A stretch of DNA of 9,198 nt, taken from assembly GCA_929200455.1 (NCBI GenBank), contig CAKMZR010000052.1, positions 1 to 9,198 on the forward strand. Reading direction: 5' to 3'. The notes below the pieces were generated by a model. The model worked only from the letters and a program-made list of their open reading frames with translations. It did not search any database and was not told where the DNA came from. A program made the position numbers and the translations under genes. How positions within the stretch are numbered: position 1 is the stretch's first letter; every line of letters begins with the position of its first letter. This document shows, piece by piece, positions 1-6,518 of this stretch. This stretch comes from an uncultured Alphaproteobacteria bacterium. Lineage in GTDB: Bacteria > Pseudomonadota > Alphaproteobacteria > CAKMZR01.

Positions 1-1
1 G

Positions 2-55
2 GGTAAGGGAGAGGGTGTGGGTAAGGGAGAGGGTGTGGGCAAGGGCGAGGGTGTG
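2..55 (+). repeat. 18-bp in-frame tandem repeat, three copies
   Basis: Copies lie at 2-19, 20-37 and 38-55. The first two are identical and the third differs at two positions. A degenerate start of a fourth copy follows at 56. The period is a multiple of three and each copy encodes GKGEGV, so changes in copy number would alter protein length without breaking the frame. The array may continue to the left of the window. Confidence 0.9.
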
Positions 56-169
56 GGCAAGAGAGGGGGTAAAAAAGAAGAGGGGTCGAAGGTTGTTTCT
101 GGGGAGGAGAAGGCTGTTGTTGCTGTGAAGAAGCGGCGTGGTCGTCCCCCGAAGAAGGAGTCTGTATGA
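2..169 (+). CDS. 3' end of an unidentified gene with Gly/Lys/Glu repeats and an AT-hook-like tail (5' truncated)
   Basis: The frame is open from the window edge to TGA at 167-169. It reads three copies of the hexapeptide GKGEGV, then a Lys/Glu linker, and ends KKRRGRPPKKESV. The core RGRP flanked by Lys/Arg matches the AT-hook minor-groove DNA-binding motif, so the tail may bind DNA or RNA, although a generic basic tail is possible. The stop overlaps the pssA start by four bases (ATGA), so the two genes are probably cotranslated. In many alphaproteobacteria the gene before pssA is psd (phosphatidylserine decarboxylase), but nothing visible here is psd-like and such a tail is not a known Psd feature. 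The identity is therefore open. That the segment is coding is supported by the in-frame 18-bp repeat and the stop/start overlap. Confidence 0.7.
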   Translation, partial: GKGEGVGKGEGVGKGEGVGKRGGKKEEGSKVVSGEEKAVVAVKKRRGRPPKKESV

Positions 170-1110
170 GAGAGAGATTGCGGATGAGGAGAGTGAAAGA
201 TTTTAGACATTCGCTTTCGAGGACTCGTCGAACCCGCCGTCGTCTTTTGCCTCGAGTTTCTGGGATGCGTCTTGCACATGTGGTTCCGAACGGGATTACG
301 TTGGTTGCGGTCTGTTCTGGAGTTTTGGGATTGTTGTTTGGTCTTCAGGGGTCTTGGGGTATAGCGGTGGTTGCGGTGCTTGTGGCGGTGGCTTGTGATT
401 CGCTTGACGGTCGAATGGCTCGTGTATTGGGAGGGGCGAGTCATTTTGGTGCGGAGCTTGATTCGTTGTCAGACATGTTGGCCTTTGGTTTGTGTCCTGT
501 GATGATCGTGTATCTTTGGGGGATGGAGGCGGCGGGTATTTATGGAGTGATGGGTGTTTTGGTGTTTGTGGTGTGTTGTATGTTGCGTCTTGCGCGTTTT
601 AATGTGACGCCGTCAGCGGGAGATATGGCGGGTAAGATGGGTTTGGTATGGAGCAATTATTTTCAAGGGGTGCCTTCGACGATGGCGGGATTTTTGGTTT
701 TGCTGCCTGTAGTTTTTGATTTGGCGTGGGAAGAAGGGGATGTGATGTCTCTTCATGAGTTCATGCCGTTTGTGTTGGTGTTGTGGTGTTTGATTTTGGG
801 TTTTTTCATGGTGAGTTCTTTTCCTGTATTTACTTTTAAGAGTGTGCGTGTATCGAGGGGTGTTGTTCTTTATGCGATGGCGGCGGGTGTTCCTTTGATG
901 ATTGCGACTCTTGTGAGCAGCCCTTGGTATTTTTTGTTGTTTTTGCAATTATTTTCCCTTTTTGTTTTGCCTGTGTCTGTGTATGGATTTTTGAAGTTGC
1001 GTCGTGCGGTGGAGGCTTTGAGGGATGAAGAAGAGGGAGAAGGAGAGAATATAGTGTCTTTGCAGGGTGGGAAGGAGAGAGGGAAGTTTCGAGGAAGCCA
1101 GGGTCAATGA
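166..1110 (+). CDS. pssA: CDP-diacylglycerol--serine O-phosphatidyltransferase (type II PssA)
   Basis: Integral membrane enzyme of 314 aa. It joins CDP-diacylglycerol and L-serine to give phosphatidylserine and CMP, the first committed step to phosphatidylethanolamine. The CDP-alcohol phosphotransferase signature is complete: D78, D81-G82, A85-R86, G95, D99 and D103, with the four Asp residues expected to bind metal and substrate. About seven or eight hydrophobic segments run from residue 38 to 280. The first 33 residues are very Arg-rich and look like a cytoplasmic extension. ATG at 166 is chosen because GAAGGAG lies five bases upstream and the ATG overlaps the previous stop. The TGA overlaps the yejB ATG in the same way. 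This is the membrane-embedded family, not the peripheral phospholipase D-like PssA of E. coli. Confidence 0.93.
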   Translation: MRERLRMRRVKDFRHSLSRTRRTRRRLLPRVSGMRLAHVVPNGITLVAVCSGVLGLLFGLQGSWGIAVVAVLVAVACDSLDGRMARVLGGASHFGAELDSLSDMLAFGLCPVMIVYLWGMEAAGIYGVMGVLVFVVCCMLRLARFNVTPSAGDMAGKMGLVWSNYFQGVPSTMAGFLVLLPVVFDLAWEEGDVMSLHEFMPFVLVLWCLILGFFMVSSFPVFTFKSVRVSRGVVLYAMAAGVPLMIATLVSSPWYFLLFLQLFSLFVLPVSVYGFLKLRRAVEALRDEEEGEGENIVSLQGGKERGKFRGSQGQ

Positions 1111-2195
1111 GGCGTTATATCTTGAGGCGTCTTATGTTGGTGGTGCCGACGCTTGTGGGTATTATGGTGATTAATTTTGTGGTGATTAATTACGCGCCTG
1201 GGGGGCCACTTGATCGTATTATGTCGGATTTGCGGGGTATAGAGGGAGGTGTGATGTCTGAATTGCGGGGTGGAGATGATGGGGTTGGTGGAGGAGAGCA
1301 CTCTGACGTGGGTGAGCGTTTTGGAGATTCCTCTGATGAGGAGCGAGAAATTTTGGAGTCTTTGAAGGAACAATTTGGTCTTGATAAGCCGCCCCTTACG
1401 CGTTTTTTTTTGATGATGGGTCGTTATGCGATGGGGGATTTTGGCACGAGTTATTTTTTTGACAGGCCGGTATTGTTGTTGATAGCGGACAAGCTTCCTG
1501 TGTCGTTATCTTTGGGTTTATGGACGACGTTGTTGGTTTATATGATATCGATTCCGTTAGGGATTATGAAGGCGGTGAGGGATGGGAGTCGTTTTGATGT
1601 GTGGACATCGACATTGATTATAGTGGGTTATGCGATTCCGAGTTTTTTGTTTGCGGTGATGTTGATAATATTTTTTGCGGGGGGTCGTTTTTTGGATTGG
1701 TTTCCGTTGCGTGGTCTTTTGAGCGTGGGCTGGGAGGATTTGCCGTGGTATGAGGTATTGTGGGACTATGTGTGGCACGTGACATTGCCGATAGTGTCGA
1801 TGGTGGTGGGAGGTTTTGCGACCTTGACGATGTTGACGAAGAATAGTTTTTTGGATGAGTTGGGGAAGCAGTATGTGAAGACGGCTCAAGCGAAGGGATT
1901 GGGAGAGCGTGGCGTATTGTACGGTCATGTCTTTCGGAATGCGATGCTTGTGGTGGTTGCGGGGTTTCCGTCGGCTTTTGTGGGGATTTTGTTTACGAGT
2001 TCTGTATTGATAGAGGTTATATTTTCTCTGGACGGTTTGGGTTTATTGGGCTTTGAGGCGACGATTAATCGGGATTACCCTGTGATGTTTGGGACGTTAT
2101 ATATTTTCACGCTTCTGGGATTGTTTTTGGGCATAGTGGGAGATGTTATGTACACGTTGATAGATCCACGGATACATTTTGAGGGGCAGAGGTAG
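1107..2195 (+). CDS. yejB: Peptide ABC transporter permease YejB
   Basis: Inner-membrane permease of 362 aa. It is one of two channel subunits of the YejABEF importer, which takes up oligopeptides and, in E. coli, microcin C. It matches E. coli YejB as I remember it along the whole length: an N-terminal membrane segment followed by the APGGP motif, a long hydrophilic insert at about residues 40-90, then the conserved stretches SRFDVW, AIPSFLFA, FPLRGL, LTMLTKNSFLDE and RDYPVMFGTLYIFTL. The ATPase-docking EAA loop is at about 256-280. The start overlaps the pssA stop (ATGA), implying translational coupling. yejE follows with a 1-bp gap. Assignment as YejB rather than a generic DppB-type permease rests on the insert and these motifs. 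Confidence 0.94.
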   Translation: MRRYILRRLMLVVPTLVGIMVINFVVINYAPGGPLDRIMSDLRGIEGGVMSELRGGDDGVGGGEHSDVGERFGDSSDEEREILESLKEQFGLDKPPLTRFFLMMGRYAMGDFGTSYFFDRPVLLLIADKLPVSLSLGLWTTLLVYMISIPLGIMKAVRDGSRFDVWTSTLIIVGYAIPSFLFAVMLIIFFAGGRFLDWFPLRGLLSVGWEDLPWYEVLWDYVWHVTLPIVSMVVGGFATLTMLTKNSFLDELGKQYVKTAQAKGLGERGVLYGHVFRNAMLVVVAGFPSAFVGILFTSSVLIEVIFSLDGLGLLGFEATINRDYPVMFGTLYIFTLLGLFLGIVGDVMYTLIDPRIHFEGQR

Positions 2196-2196
2196 G

Positions 2197-3231
2197 ATGA
2201 GCAGGCGTCGTATTTTGTTTTCGGGAGAACGATGGTCATTATTTCGTAGTCATAAGAGGGGGTGGTATTCTTTTTGGTTGTTGATGGCGATTTTTGTGGT
2301 GAGTCTTTGTGCGGATGTGGTGGCGAACGACAAGCCGCTTATTTTGGTTTTGGGTGATGAGGTGTATTTTCCTTTTTTGGAGCGTGTATCGGAGCGTGAG
2401 CTGGGAGGATTTTTTGAGACTGAGGCGGATTATCATGATTCCTATGTGCGTGATTTGGTGGAGGATGGTGGGGGTTGGATGGTGATGGCCCCTGTTCCCT
2501 ATGGGGTGAGGACGAGGAGTGGAGGAGAGCGTGGTCCGTCGTTACAGTCGCCGTCGACGTATCATTGGTTGGGAACGGATTCTCAGGGTCGCGATGTCTT
2601 GGTTCGTCTTATTCACGGCACGAGGATTTCTTTATTGTTTGGACTTGTGTTTACGTTGGGTTCTGGGGTGATAGGAATTTGTGTGGGTGTGTGGCAAGGA
2701 TATTATGGGGGTTATGGTGATTTGTTGGGTCAGCGTTTGATAGAGATATGGAGTGGCATCCCGTTATTTTTTCTTTTGATTATTCTTTCTAGTCTTACGG
2801 TTCCGAGTTTTTGGTGGTTGGTGGGGATAATGACGGTATTTGGTTGGACGGCTCTTGTGGGCTTGGTGAGGGCGGAATCGTTACGGACGAGGAATTTGCC
2901 TTATGTGAGGGCGGCCCAAGCGTTGGGTGTGGGAGACATGAGGGTGATATTTCGGCATGTATTGCCGAATGCGATGGTATCGAGTTTGACGATGTTGCCT
3001 TTTTTGCCGGCGGGTTCGATAGCGATGTTGGCGTCACTAGACTTTTTGGGTTTTGGATTGCCTGTGGGTACGGCGTCTCTTGGAGAGTTGTTGAAGCAGG
3101 GAAAGGAGAATCCGCAAGCCCCTTGGTTGGGTATAGTGGGTTTTGTGTCGATGACGGTATTGTTTTGTTTGATGATTTTTATTGGAGAAGCGGTGCGTGA
3201 TGTGTATGATCCACGACGTAGGTCTCGTTGA
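2197..3231 (+). CDS. yejE: Peptide ABC transporter permease YejE
   Basis: Second permease subunit of the Yej importer, 344 aa, close to the E. coli length of about 341. After a basic N-terminus, a membrane segment (about 22-40) is followed by the family hallmark ANDKPL and a periplasmic domain to about residue 115. Then come LGTDSQGRDVLVRL, GTRISLLFG, QGYYGG, the EAA loop YVRAAQALGVG...HVLPNAM at about 236-258, and SLDFLGFGLP. The C-terminus EAVRDVYDPR is typical. I chose ATG 2197 over an in-frame TTG at 2179, which lies inside yejB, because ATG directly follows the yejB TAG and has an AGAGG box. The ATPase (yejF) and binding-protein (yejA) genes do not follow and are absent from this window. 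Confidence 0.94.
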   Translation: MSRRRILFSGERWSLFRSHKRGWYSFWLLMAIFVVSLCADVVANDKPLILVLGDEVYFPFLERVSERELGGFFETEADYHDSYVRDLVEDGGGWMVMAPVPYGVRTRSGGERGPSLQSPSTYHWLGTDSQGRDVLVRLIHGTRISLLFGLVFTLGSGVIGICVGVWQGYYGGYGDLLGQRLIEIWSGIPLFFLLIILSSLTVPSFWWLVGIMTVFGWTALVGLVRAESLRTRNLPYVRAAQALGVGDMRVIFRHVLPNAMVSSLTMLPFLPAGSIAMLASLDFLGFGLPVGTASLGELLKQGKENPQAPWLGIVGFVSMTVLFCLMIFIGEAVRDVYDPRRRSR

Positions 3232-3281
3232 GGTGGTTGTGTTTGTGACGAGAGAGTAGAGCAGGAGAAAGGAGAGCAGGT

Positions 3282-3662
3282 ATGGTCAAGGGAGAAGGTT
3301 ATTATGTGAAGGGAGCGGTTTATAGTGACAGCGACTATAGAGAGGTGAAGGAGGGACAAGAGGTTTGGAATTTGGGTCCGTTTCAGAAGGAGTCTGCGGC
3401 GAGTCTTGTGTGGAAGGCGTTGATGTTGGATTGGTCTGGCGAGGAGTATGCACATTTTTACATAAGCCACTCACAGCCTGAGTCCTATTGGGTTGTGGGG
3501 GGTCGTTACAAGGACACGGCTTTTCAGGAGATAGAGGGAGAGCAAGAGGAGCGTTACGGTCCATACACGGACTATGATGAGGCGCATGATGTGTGGCGTT
3601 CGAAGTCTTTGACGTATGTGGATGATTGTATGGTGCGTTATCGTCTGGACAAGACGAAGTAG
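3282..3662 (+). CDS. DUF4170-family protein with two tandem DUF4170-like units
   Basis: Soluble protein of 126 aa with no signal peptide or membrane segment. The C-terminal half (about 69-121: YWVVGGRYKDTAF, EERYGPY, DEAHDVWRSKS, VDDCMVRYRL) resembles the small alphaproteobacterial DUF4170 family, whose function is unknown. The N-terminal half (about 7-61) shows the same layout: YYVKGAVYSDSDY, then LGPF, SLVWKAL and AHFYI. The protein therefore seems to be a diverged internal duplication, whereas I recall most family members as single units of about 70-80 aa. The start has AAGGAG seven bases upstream. It lies 50 bp after yejE and 11 bp before the DjlA-like gene, so it is probably in the same operon. 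The family call is from memory of its motifs. Confidence 0.75.
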   Translation: MVKGEGYYVKGAVYSDSDYREVKEGQEVWNLGPFQKESAASLVWKALMLDWSGEEYAHFYISHSQPESYWVVGGRYKDTAFQEIEGEQEERYGPYTDYDEAHDVWRSKSLTYVDDCMVRYRLDKTK

Positions 3663-3673
3663 GGGAAGTTGAG

Positions 3674-4435
3674 ATGAGCAGTATATGGGGAAAATTGGTA
3701 GGAGGAGCGGCGGGTTTTGCCCTGGGAGGACCTCTTGGAGCCCTTTTGGGAGCACTGGGAGGTCATTTGATCATGGACAGGAGGACTTCTTCTTCTCATG
3801 AGGGTTTGGGGATGGGGGGTAAAGACAGTTATGAGCGTCAAGCGATCTTTACGATGGGAGTGGTGGCGTTGGGAGCGAAGATGTCGAAAGCGGATGGTCG
3901 TGTGACGCGAGACGAGGTGCAAGCGTTCAAGGAGGTTTTTCGGATTAAGGCGGAAGACAGTGCGCGTGTGGGTAAGCTTTTTGATGCGGCGAAACAGGAT
4001 GTGTACGGATTTGAAGTGTACGCGCGTCAGGTGGCGGGTCTTTTGCGTCATGAGCCTCAGCTTTTGCGAGAGATTTTGTGGTGTCTTGCCTACATAGCGA
4101 AGGCGGATGGTGTGATTCATGCGAAGGAGAAAGAATTTTTGGAGGAGGTGGCCTTAATTTTTGGCGTGGGATTGGAAGAGTTGGAGCGGATAACGCAGGT
4201 GGATTTGCATGGTAAGGATAATGATCCGTATCAAGTTTTGGGTGTTTCTGCGGAAGCCGATATGTCGGAGATCAAGAAGGTCTATAGGAATTTGGTGCGG
4301 GAGAATCATCCGGATCGTTTGATAGCGAAGGGCGTTCCCCAAGAGATGATAGACGTAGCGAATCAGAAGATAGCGAAAATTAACGATGCTTATGACACGA
4401 TAGAGAAATTGCGTGCGAAGAAAGCGGGGGCGTGA
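3674..4435 (+). CDS. djlA: DjlA-like membrane-anchored TerB/J-domain co-chaperone
   Basis: Protein of 253 aa with the DjlA layout. A glycine-rich hydrophobic N-terminal segment (about 8-34, with GxxxG-like spacing) is probably the membrane anchor. A helical TerB-like domain spans about 55-175 and contains the repeated SKADGRV / AKADGVI motifs. A C-terminal J domain spans about 184-250 with the catalytic HPD at 212-214. J domains stimulate DnaK ATP hydrolysis, so this protein probably recruits DnaK to the inner membrane. The J domain is degenerate in length but keeps DPYQVLGV and INDAYD. ATG 3674 is preferred to an upstream in-frame ATG at 3626 inside the previous gene, because GGGGAAG lies seven bases before it and the protein then begins directly with the anchor. 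Confidence 0.85.
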   Translation: MSSIWGKLVGGAAGFALGGPLGALLGALGGHLIMDRRTSSSHEGLGMGGKDSYERQAIFTMGVVALGAKMSKADGRVTRDEVQAFKEVFRIKAEDSARVGKLFDAAKQDVYGFEVYARQVAGLLRHEPQLLREILWCLAYIAKADGVIHAKEKEFLEEVALIFGVGLEELERITQVDLHGKDNDPYQVLGVSAEADMSEIKKVYRNLVRENHPDRLIAKGVPQEMIDVANQKIAKINDAYDTIEKLRAKKAGA

Positions 4436-4455
4436 CGCCCGCCATGATTCATGGC
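4424..4455. terminator. Possible hairpins between convergent djlA and ybaB
   Basis: A GC-rich stem surrounds the djlA stop codon (GGGCG 4428-4432 / CGCCC 4436-4440). A second 6-bp hairpin, GCCATG-ATT-CATGGC, lies at 4441-4455. Neither is followed by a T-tract in either direction, so this is not a standard intrinsic terminator. The 48-bp convergent gap leaves little other room for one. Confidence 0.3.
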
Positions 4456-4483
4456 CTTGAGGGGGGAGACGAGATGGAGCGTT

Positions 4484-4798
4484 TTAGGGGAGGAATTGGG
4501 AGATATTGAAGGGCAATTTTCCGAAAAGTTTTGAAGTTTCTTCGGCATGACGTTCTTTGATTTTGGTTTGAGCATCGTTGAAGCTTGCGCGAATGAGGTC
4601 TTCGAGGATTTGGTTTTGGTGTTCTTGGACGAGATCGGGTTCGATATGGATGTGGAGACACTCGCCTTTTCCATTGAGGGTGACGGTGACGCCGGTGCCT
4701 GTGTCACCGGTTTCTTCGATATTTTTGAGGGTGTCTTGTAGGGATTGGGCTTTATTGACGAGGCCTGAGAGTTGGGAGAGTTGGGAAAAGTCGATCAT
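4484..4798 (-). CDS. ybaB: YbaB/EbfC-family nucleoid-associated protein
   Basis: Small protein of 104 aa, the usual size for the family, which forms DNA-binding dimers associated with the nucleoid. Typical traits are an N-terminal helix rich in Gln/Lys (LVNKAQSLQDTLKNIEE), a central beta region with GTGVTVTLNGKGECLHIHIEPDL, and a C-terminal helix LEDLIRASFNDAQTKIKE. ATG 4798 is set by AAAAGGA at 4805-4811 with a 6-base spacer. The frame is open for 255 bp upstream, but that stretch is a low-complexity Pro/His/Lys translation of the dnaX 3' end and not likely to be real. The gene follows dnaX by 49 bp, as in many bacteria. The usual next gene, recR, is missing and the convergent djlA lies there instead. 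Confidence 0.88.
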   Translation of the reverse strand: MIDFSQLSQLSGLVNKAQSLQDTLKNIEETGDTGTGVTVTLNGKGECLHIHIEPDLVQEHQNQILEDLIRASFNDAQTKIKERHAEETSKLFGKLPFNISQFLP

Positions 4799-4847
4799 GG
4801 GGTGTCCTTTTGGAGGGGGGTGGGAGGGAATGTGTGTGTCTTTTGGT

Positions 4848-6245
4848 TTAGGGGTTTTCCGAGGTGGTAGGAGGAAGGGCAGTGGAAAGAGGAAAGGCTT
4901 GGGAGACGTCTTTTGCGATACTGTCTTGAGGGATGTGAGTCTTCTGCAGGTTTTGATCTTGAGGATTTTTTCCTTCATGAGGTTCTGGAGAGGGATTGGA
5001 TGCGGGTGTTGATGCGGGTGTTGATGTGTGTGTGAGGGGTGCGGCAAAGACAATGCGCATGAGGATCATGTCGAGAGCTTCCATGGCGTCTGGTGCTTTT
5101 TGGAGGTCTTCGAGTCCACGGATGATGATGCTCCAAAGTCTTGAGAGTCTGGGTATATCGAGTTGCTGGTTCCATTTTTGGTAGTAGTCGTTATGGGGGT
5201 CATCTTGCTCTGGAGCATTTTGTTCTAATGATTGTGTGCCGACGGCAAGGAGTGTGAGGTGGTGAATAATGCGGAGGAAGTCTTTGAGGATTTGTTGAGG
5301 CTGAGCACCTGTCATGAAGAGTCTGCGTGCGTTGCTGAGGAGATCGTGGGTGCGTGCGTTGAGGGCGTGGTCGAAGAGGTTGAAGATTTCAGCGTCGCCT
5401 GTGAGTCCGAGCATGAGTTGGACATTTTCTTTTGAGACGGCTTGGTTTTGAGAAAGGGTGAGGGCGCGATCGAGGAGTGAGAGGGCGTCGCGGACGGAAC
5501 CTTCTGCGGCTCGGGCAAGCAGTTGAGCGGCGTCGGGTTGTAGGGTGTAGTGTTCTTTTTGGGCGACGCCTGAGATGTGGGAGGCGAGTTCTTCTTGGGA
5601 GACTCGGTGGAGGTCGAATCTTTGACAGCGAGAGAGGATGGTGGGAGGAAGTTTTTCGATATTGGTGGTGGCGAAGATGAATTTGACGAAAGCGGGCGGT
5701 TCTTCGAGTGTTTTGAGGAGAGCGTTGAAGGCGGCGGTGGAGAGCATATGGACTTCATCGAGGATGATGATTCGGAATCTGCTTTGGGGTTGGTATTGTA
5801 TATTGTCGATGAGTTCACGGATGTGGTCGACGCCGTTGTGGCTAGCGGCGTCCATTTCGAGGACGTCGAGGAGTCGTTTTTCGTGAATATCTTTGCAGGA
5901 GTTGCATGTGAGGCAAGGCGAGGAGGTGGGAGATTGGTTTTGTTGATTTTCTCCTGTGCAGTTGAGGCATTTTGCGAGGATTCGCGCGGTGGAAGTTTTC
6001 CCGGTACCTCGGACGCCAGAGAGGAGGAAGGCATGAGCGAGTCGTCCACTTTTGAGGGCGTATGAGAGTGTAGAGACGAGGGCGGGTTGTCCGATGAGGT
6101 CGTCTAGAGTTTGTGGACGGTATCGTCGTGCGAGGGCGACGTAGGAAGAGTTTGTATGATCTTGATCGGAATTTTTGTTGAGATTTCCTGCGTTGCGTTC
6201 TTCTGGAGGGTCTGTTTGATTTTGGGTGGGAGGAGAAGAAGTCAT
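4848..6245 (-). CDS. dnaX: DNA polymerase III gamma/tau subunit DnaX (short, gamma-like)
   Basis: ATPase motor of the clamp loader, which opens the beta clamp and places it on primed DNA. With ATG 6245 the protein has 465 aa. YVALARRYRPQTLDDLIGQ begins at residue 35. Walker A is GVRGTGKT (77-84), zinc-binding cysteines are at 93-117 with CxxCxxC, Walker B is ILDEVHML (about 161-168), and the arginine-finger SRC is at 205-207, followed by EGSVRDALSLLD. The collar domain III ends near residue 400. Only a 60-residue Pro/Ser/Thr-rich tail follows, so the tau-specific domains that bind helicase and polymerase are absent. An alternative start at 6284 has a better AGGAG box (478 aa), but both lie in the SRP RNA 3' arm. 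I prefer 6245, which has AAGG four bases upstream. Confidence 0.92.
   Translation of the reverse strand: MTSSPPTQNQTDPPEERNAGNLNKNSDQDHTNSSYVALARRYRPQTLDDLIGQPALVSTLSYALKSGRLAHAFLLSGVRGTGKTSTARILAKCLNCTGENQQNQSPTSSPCLTCNSCKDIHEKRLLDVLEMDAASHNGVDHIRELIDNIQYQPQSRFRIIILDEVHMLSTAAFNALLKTLEEPPAFVKFIFATTNIEKLPPTILSRCQRFDLHRVSQEELASHISGVAQKEHYTLQPDAAQLLARAAEGSVRDALSLLDRALTLSQNQAVSKENVQLMLGLTGDAEIFNLFDHALNARTHDLLSNARRLFMTGAQPQQILKDFLRIIHHLTLLAVGTQSLEQNAPEQDDPHNDYYQKWNQQLDIPRLSRLWSIIIRGLEDLQKAPDAMEALDMILMRIVFAAPLTHTSTPASTPASNPSPEPHEGKNPQDQNLQKTHIPQDSIAKDVSQAFPLSTALPPTTSENP
4965..4971 (-). other. Possible -1 slippery heptamer A AAA AAT in dnaX
   Basis: On the - strand, in the dnaX zero frame, the codons GGA AAA AAT create an X XXY YYZ heptamer near the 3' end. 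The -1 frame is open for 56 codons from there and stops at TGA 4797-4795, which overlaps the ybaB ATG by four bases. A -1 shift would add a basic, low-complexity tail to DnaX. I see no stimulatory Shine-Dalgarno or clear downstream stem, and stop codons are scarce in this A/C-rich strand, so chance is quite possible. Confidence 0.3.
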
Positions 6246-6270
6246 GGTGCCTTGAGGAGGATGGAGGAGT

Positions 6271-6367
6271 GAGACTGATGACATGACCTGCTCCTGTTCT
6301 GGTACGGTTGCTTCCTTCCGGACCTCACCGGGTTGGCAGAACGGGTACATCCACCCATCAGTCTCCC
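6271..6367 (-). ncRNA. ffs: Small (4.5S-type) signal recognition particle RNA
   Basis: The - strand carries the near-invariant Ffh-binding apex: GAGGTCCGGAAGGAAGCAACC, with the GGAA tetraloop and the asymmetric internal loop. Outer pairing supports a single rod. GTTCTG pairs with CAGAAC around the apex, and a perfect 10-bp terminal helix forms between GAGACTGATG (6363 downwards) and CATCAGTCTC (6280-6271). Length is about 97 nt, right for the bacterial small SRP RNA, which with Ffh targets membrane proteins to the inner membrane. It lies directly upstream of dnaX, a common alphaproteobacterial arrangement. The 3' arm overlaps the alternative dnaX start at 6284 and its AGGAG box. Exact ends are inferred from the terminal helix. 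Confidence 0.93.
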
Positions 6368-6371
6368 TTAC

Positions 6372-6400
6372 TCAATACAGGTCTAGGGGTTGGCGATCAA
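6372..6400 (-). promoter_or_regulatory. Putative sigma70-type promoter of the SRP RNA
   Basis: Reading the - strand, TTGATC (6400-6395) and TATTGA (6377-6372) are separated by 17 bp, and the predicted transcript start falls near G 6367, exactly where the terminal helix of the SRP RNA begins. The -10 box is a weak match. The placement relative to the RNA 5' end is the main support. Confidence 0.5.
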
Positions 6401-6518
6401 GAGAATTGCTTTAATTTGTGGGGTGAAAGGGATAAGATTGTTTTGAGTTTTTATATGGTGTAGGTTTCTGGGGTGGGGTGTGGGAGAGAAGAGGGGGGAG
6501 GAAGAAAGAGAGGAAGAG

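Noticed and set aside
2475..3200. Additional + strand open frames inside yejE
   Set aside because: They overlap a clear yejE with strong family motifs and arise from the G/T-rich strand.
4799..5053. In-frame extension of ybaB upstream into dnaX
   Set aside because: It translates to low-complexity Pro/His/Lys sequence, ybaB has a good ribosome binding site at 4805-4811, and its length from 4798 fits the family.
5312..6065. Long open frames in other frames and on the + strand across dnaX
   Set aside because: Compositional shadows of dnaX, with Ser/Pro-rich or Glu/Val-rich translations and no motifs.
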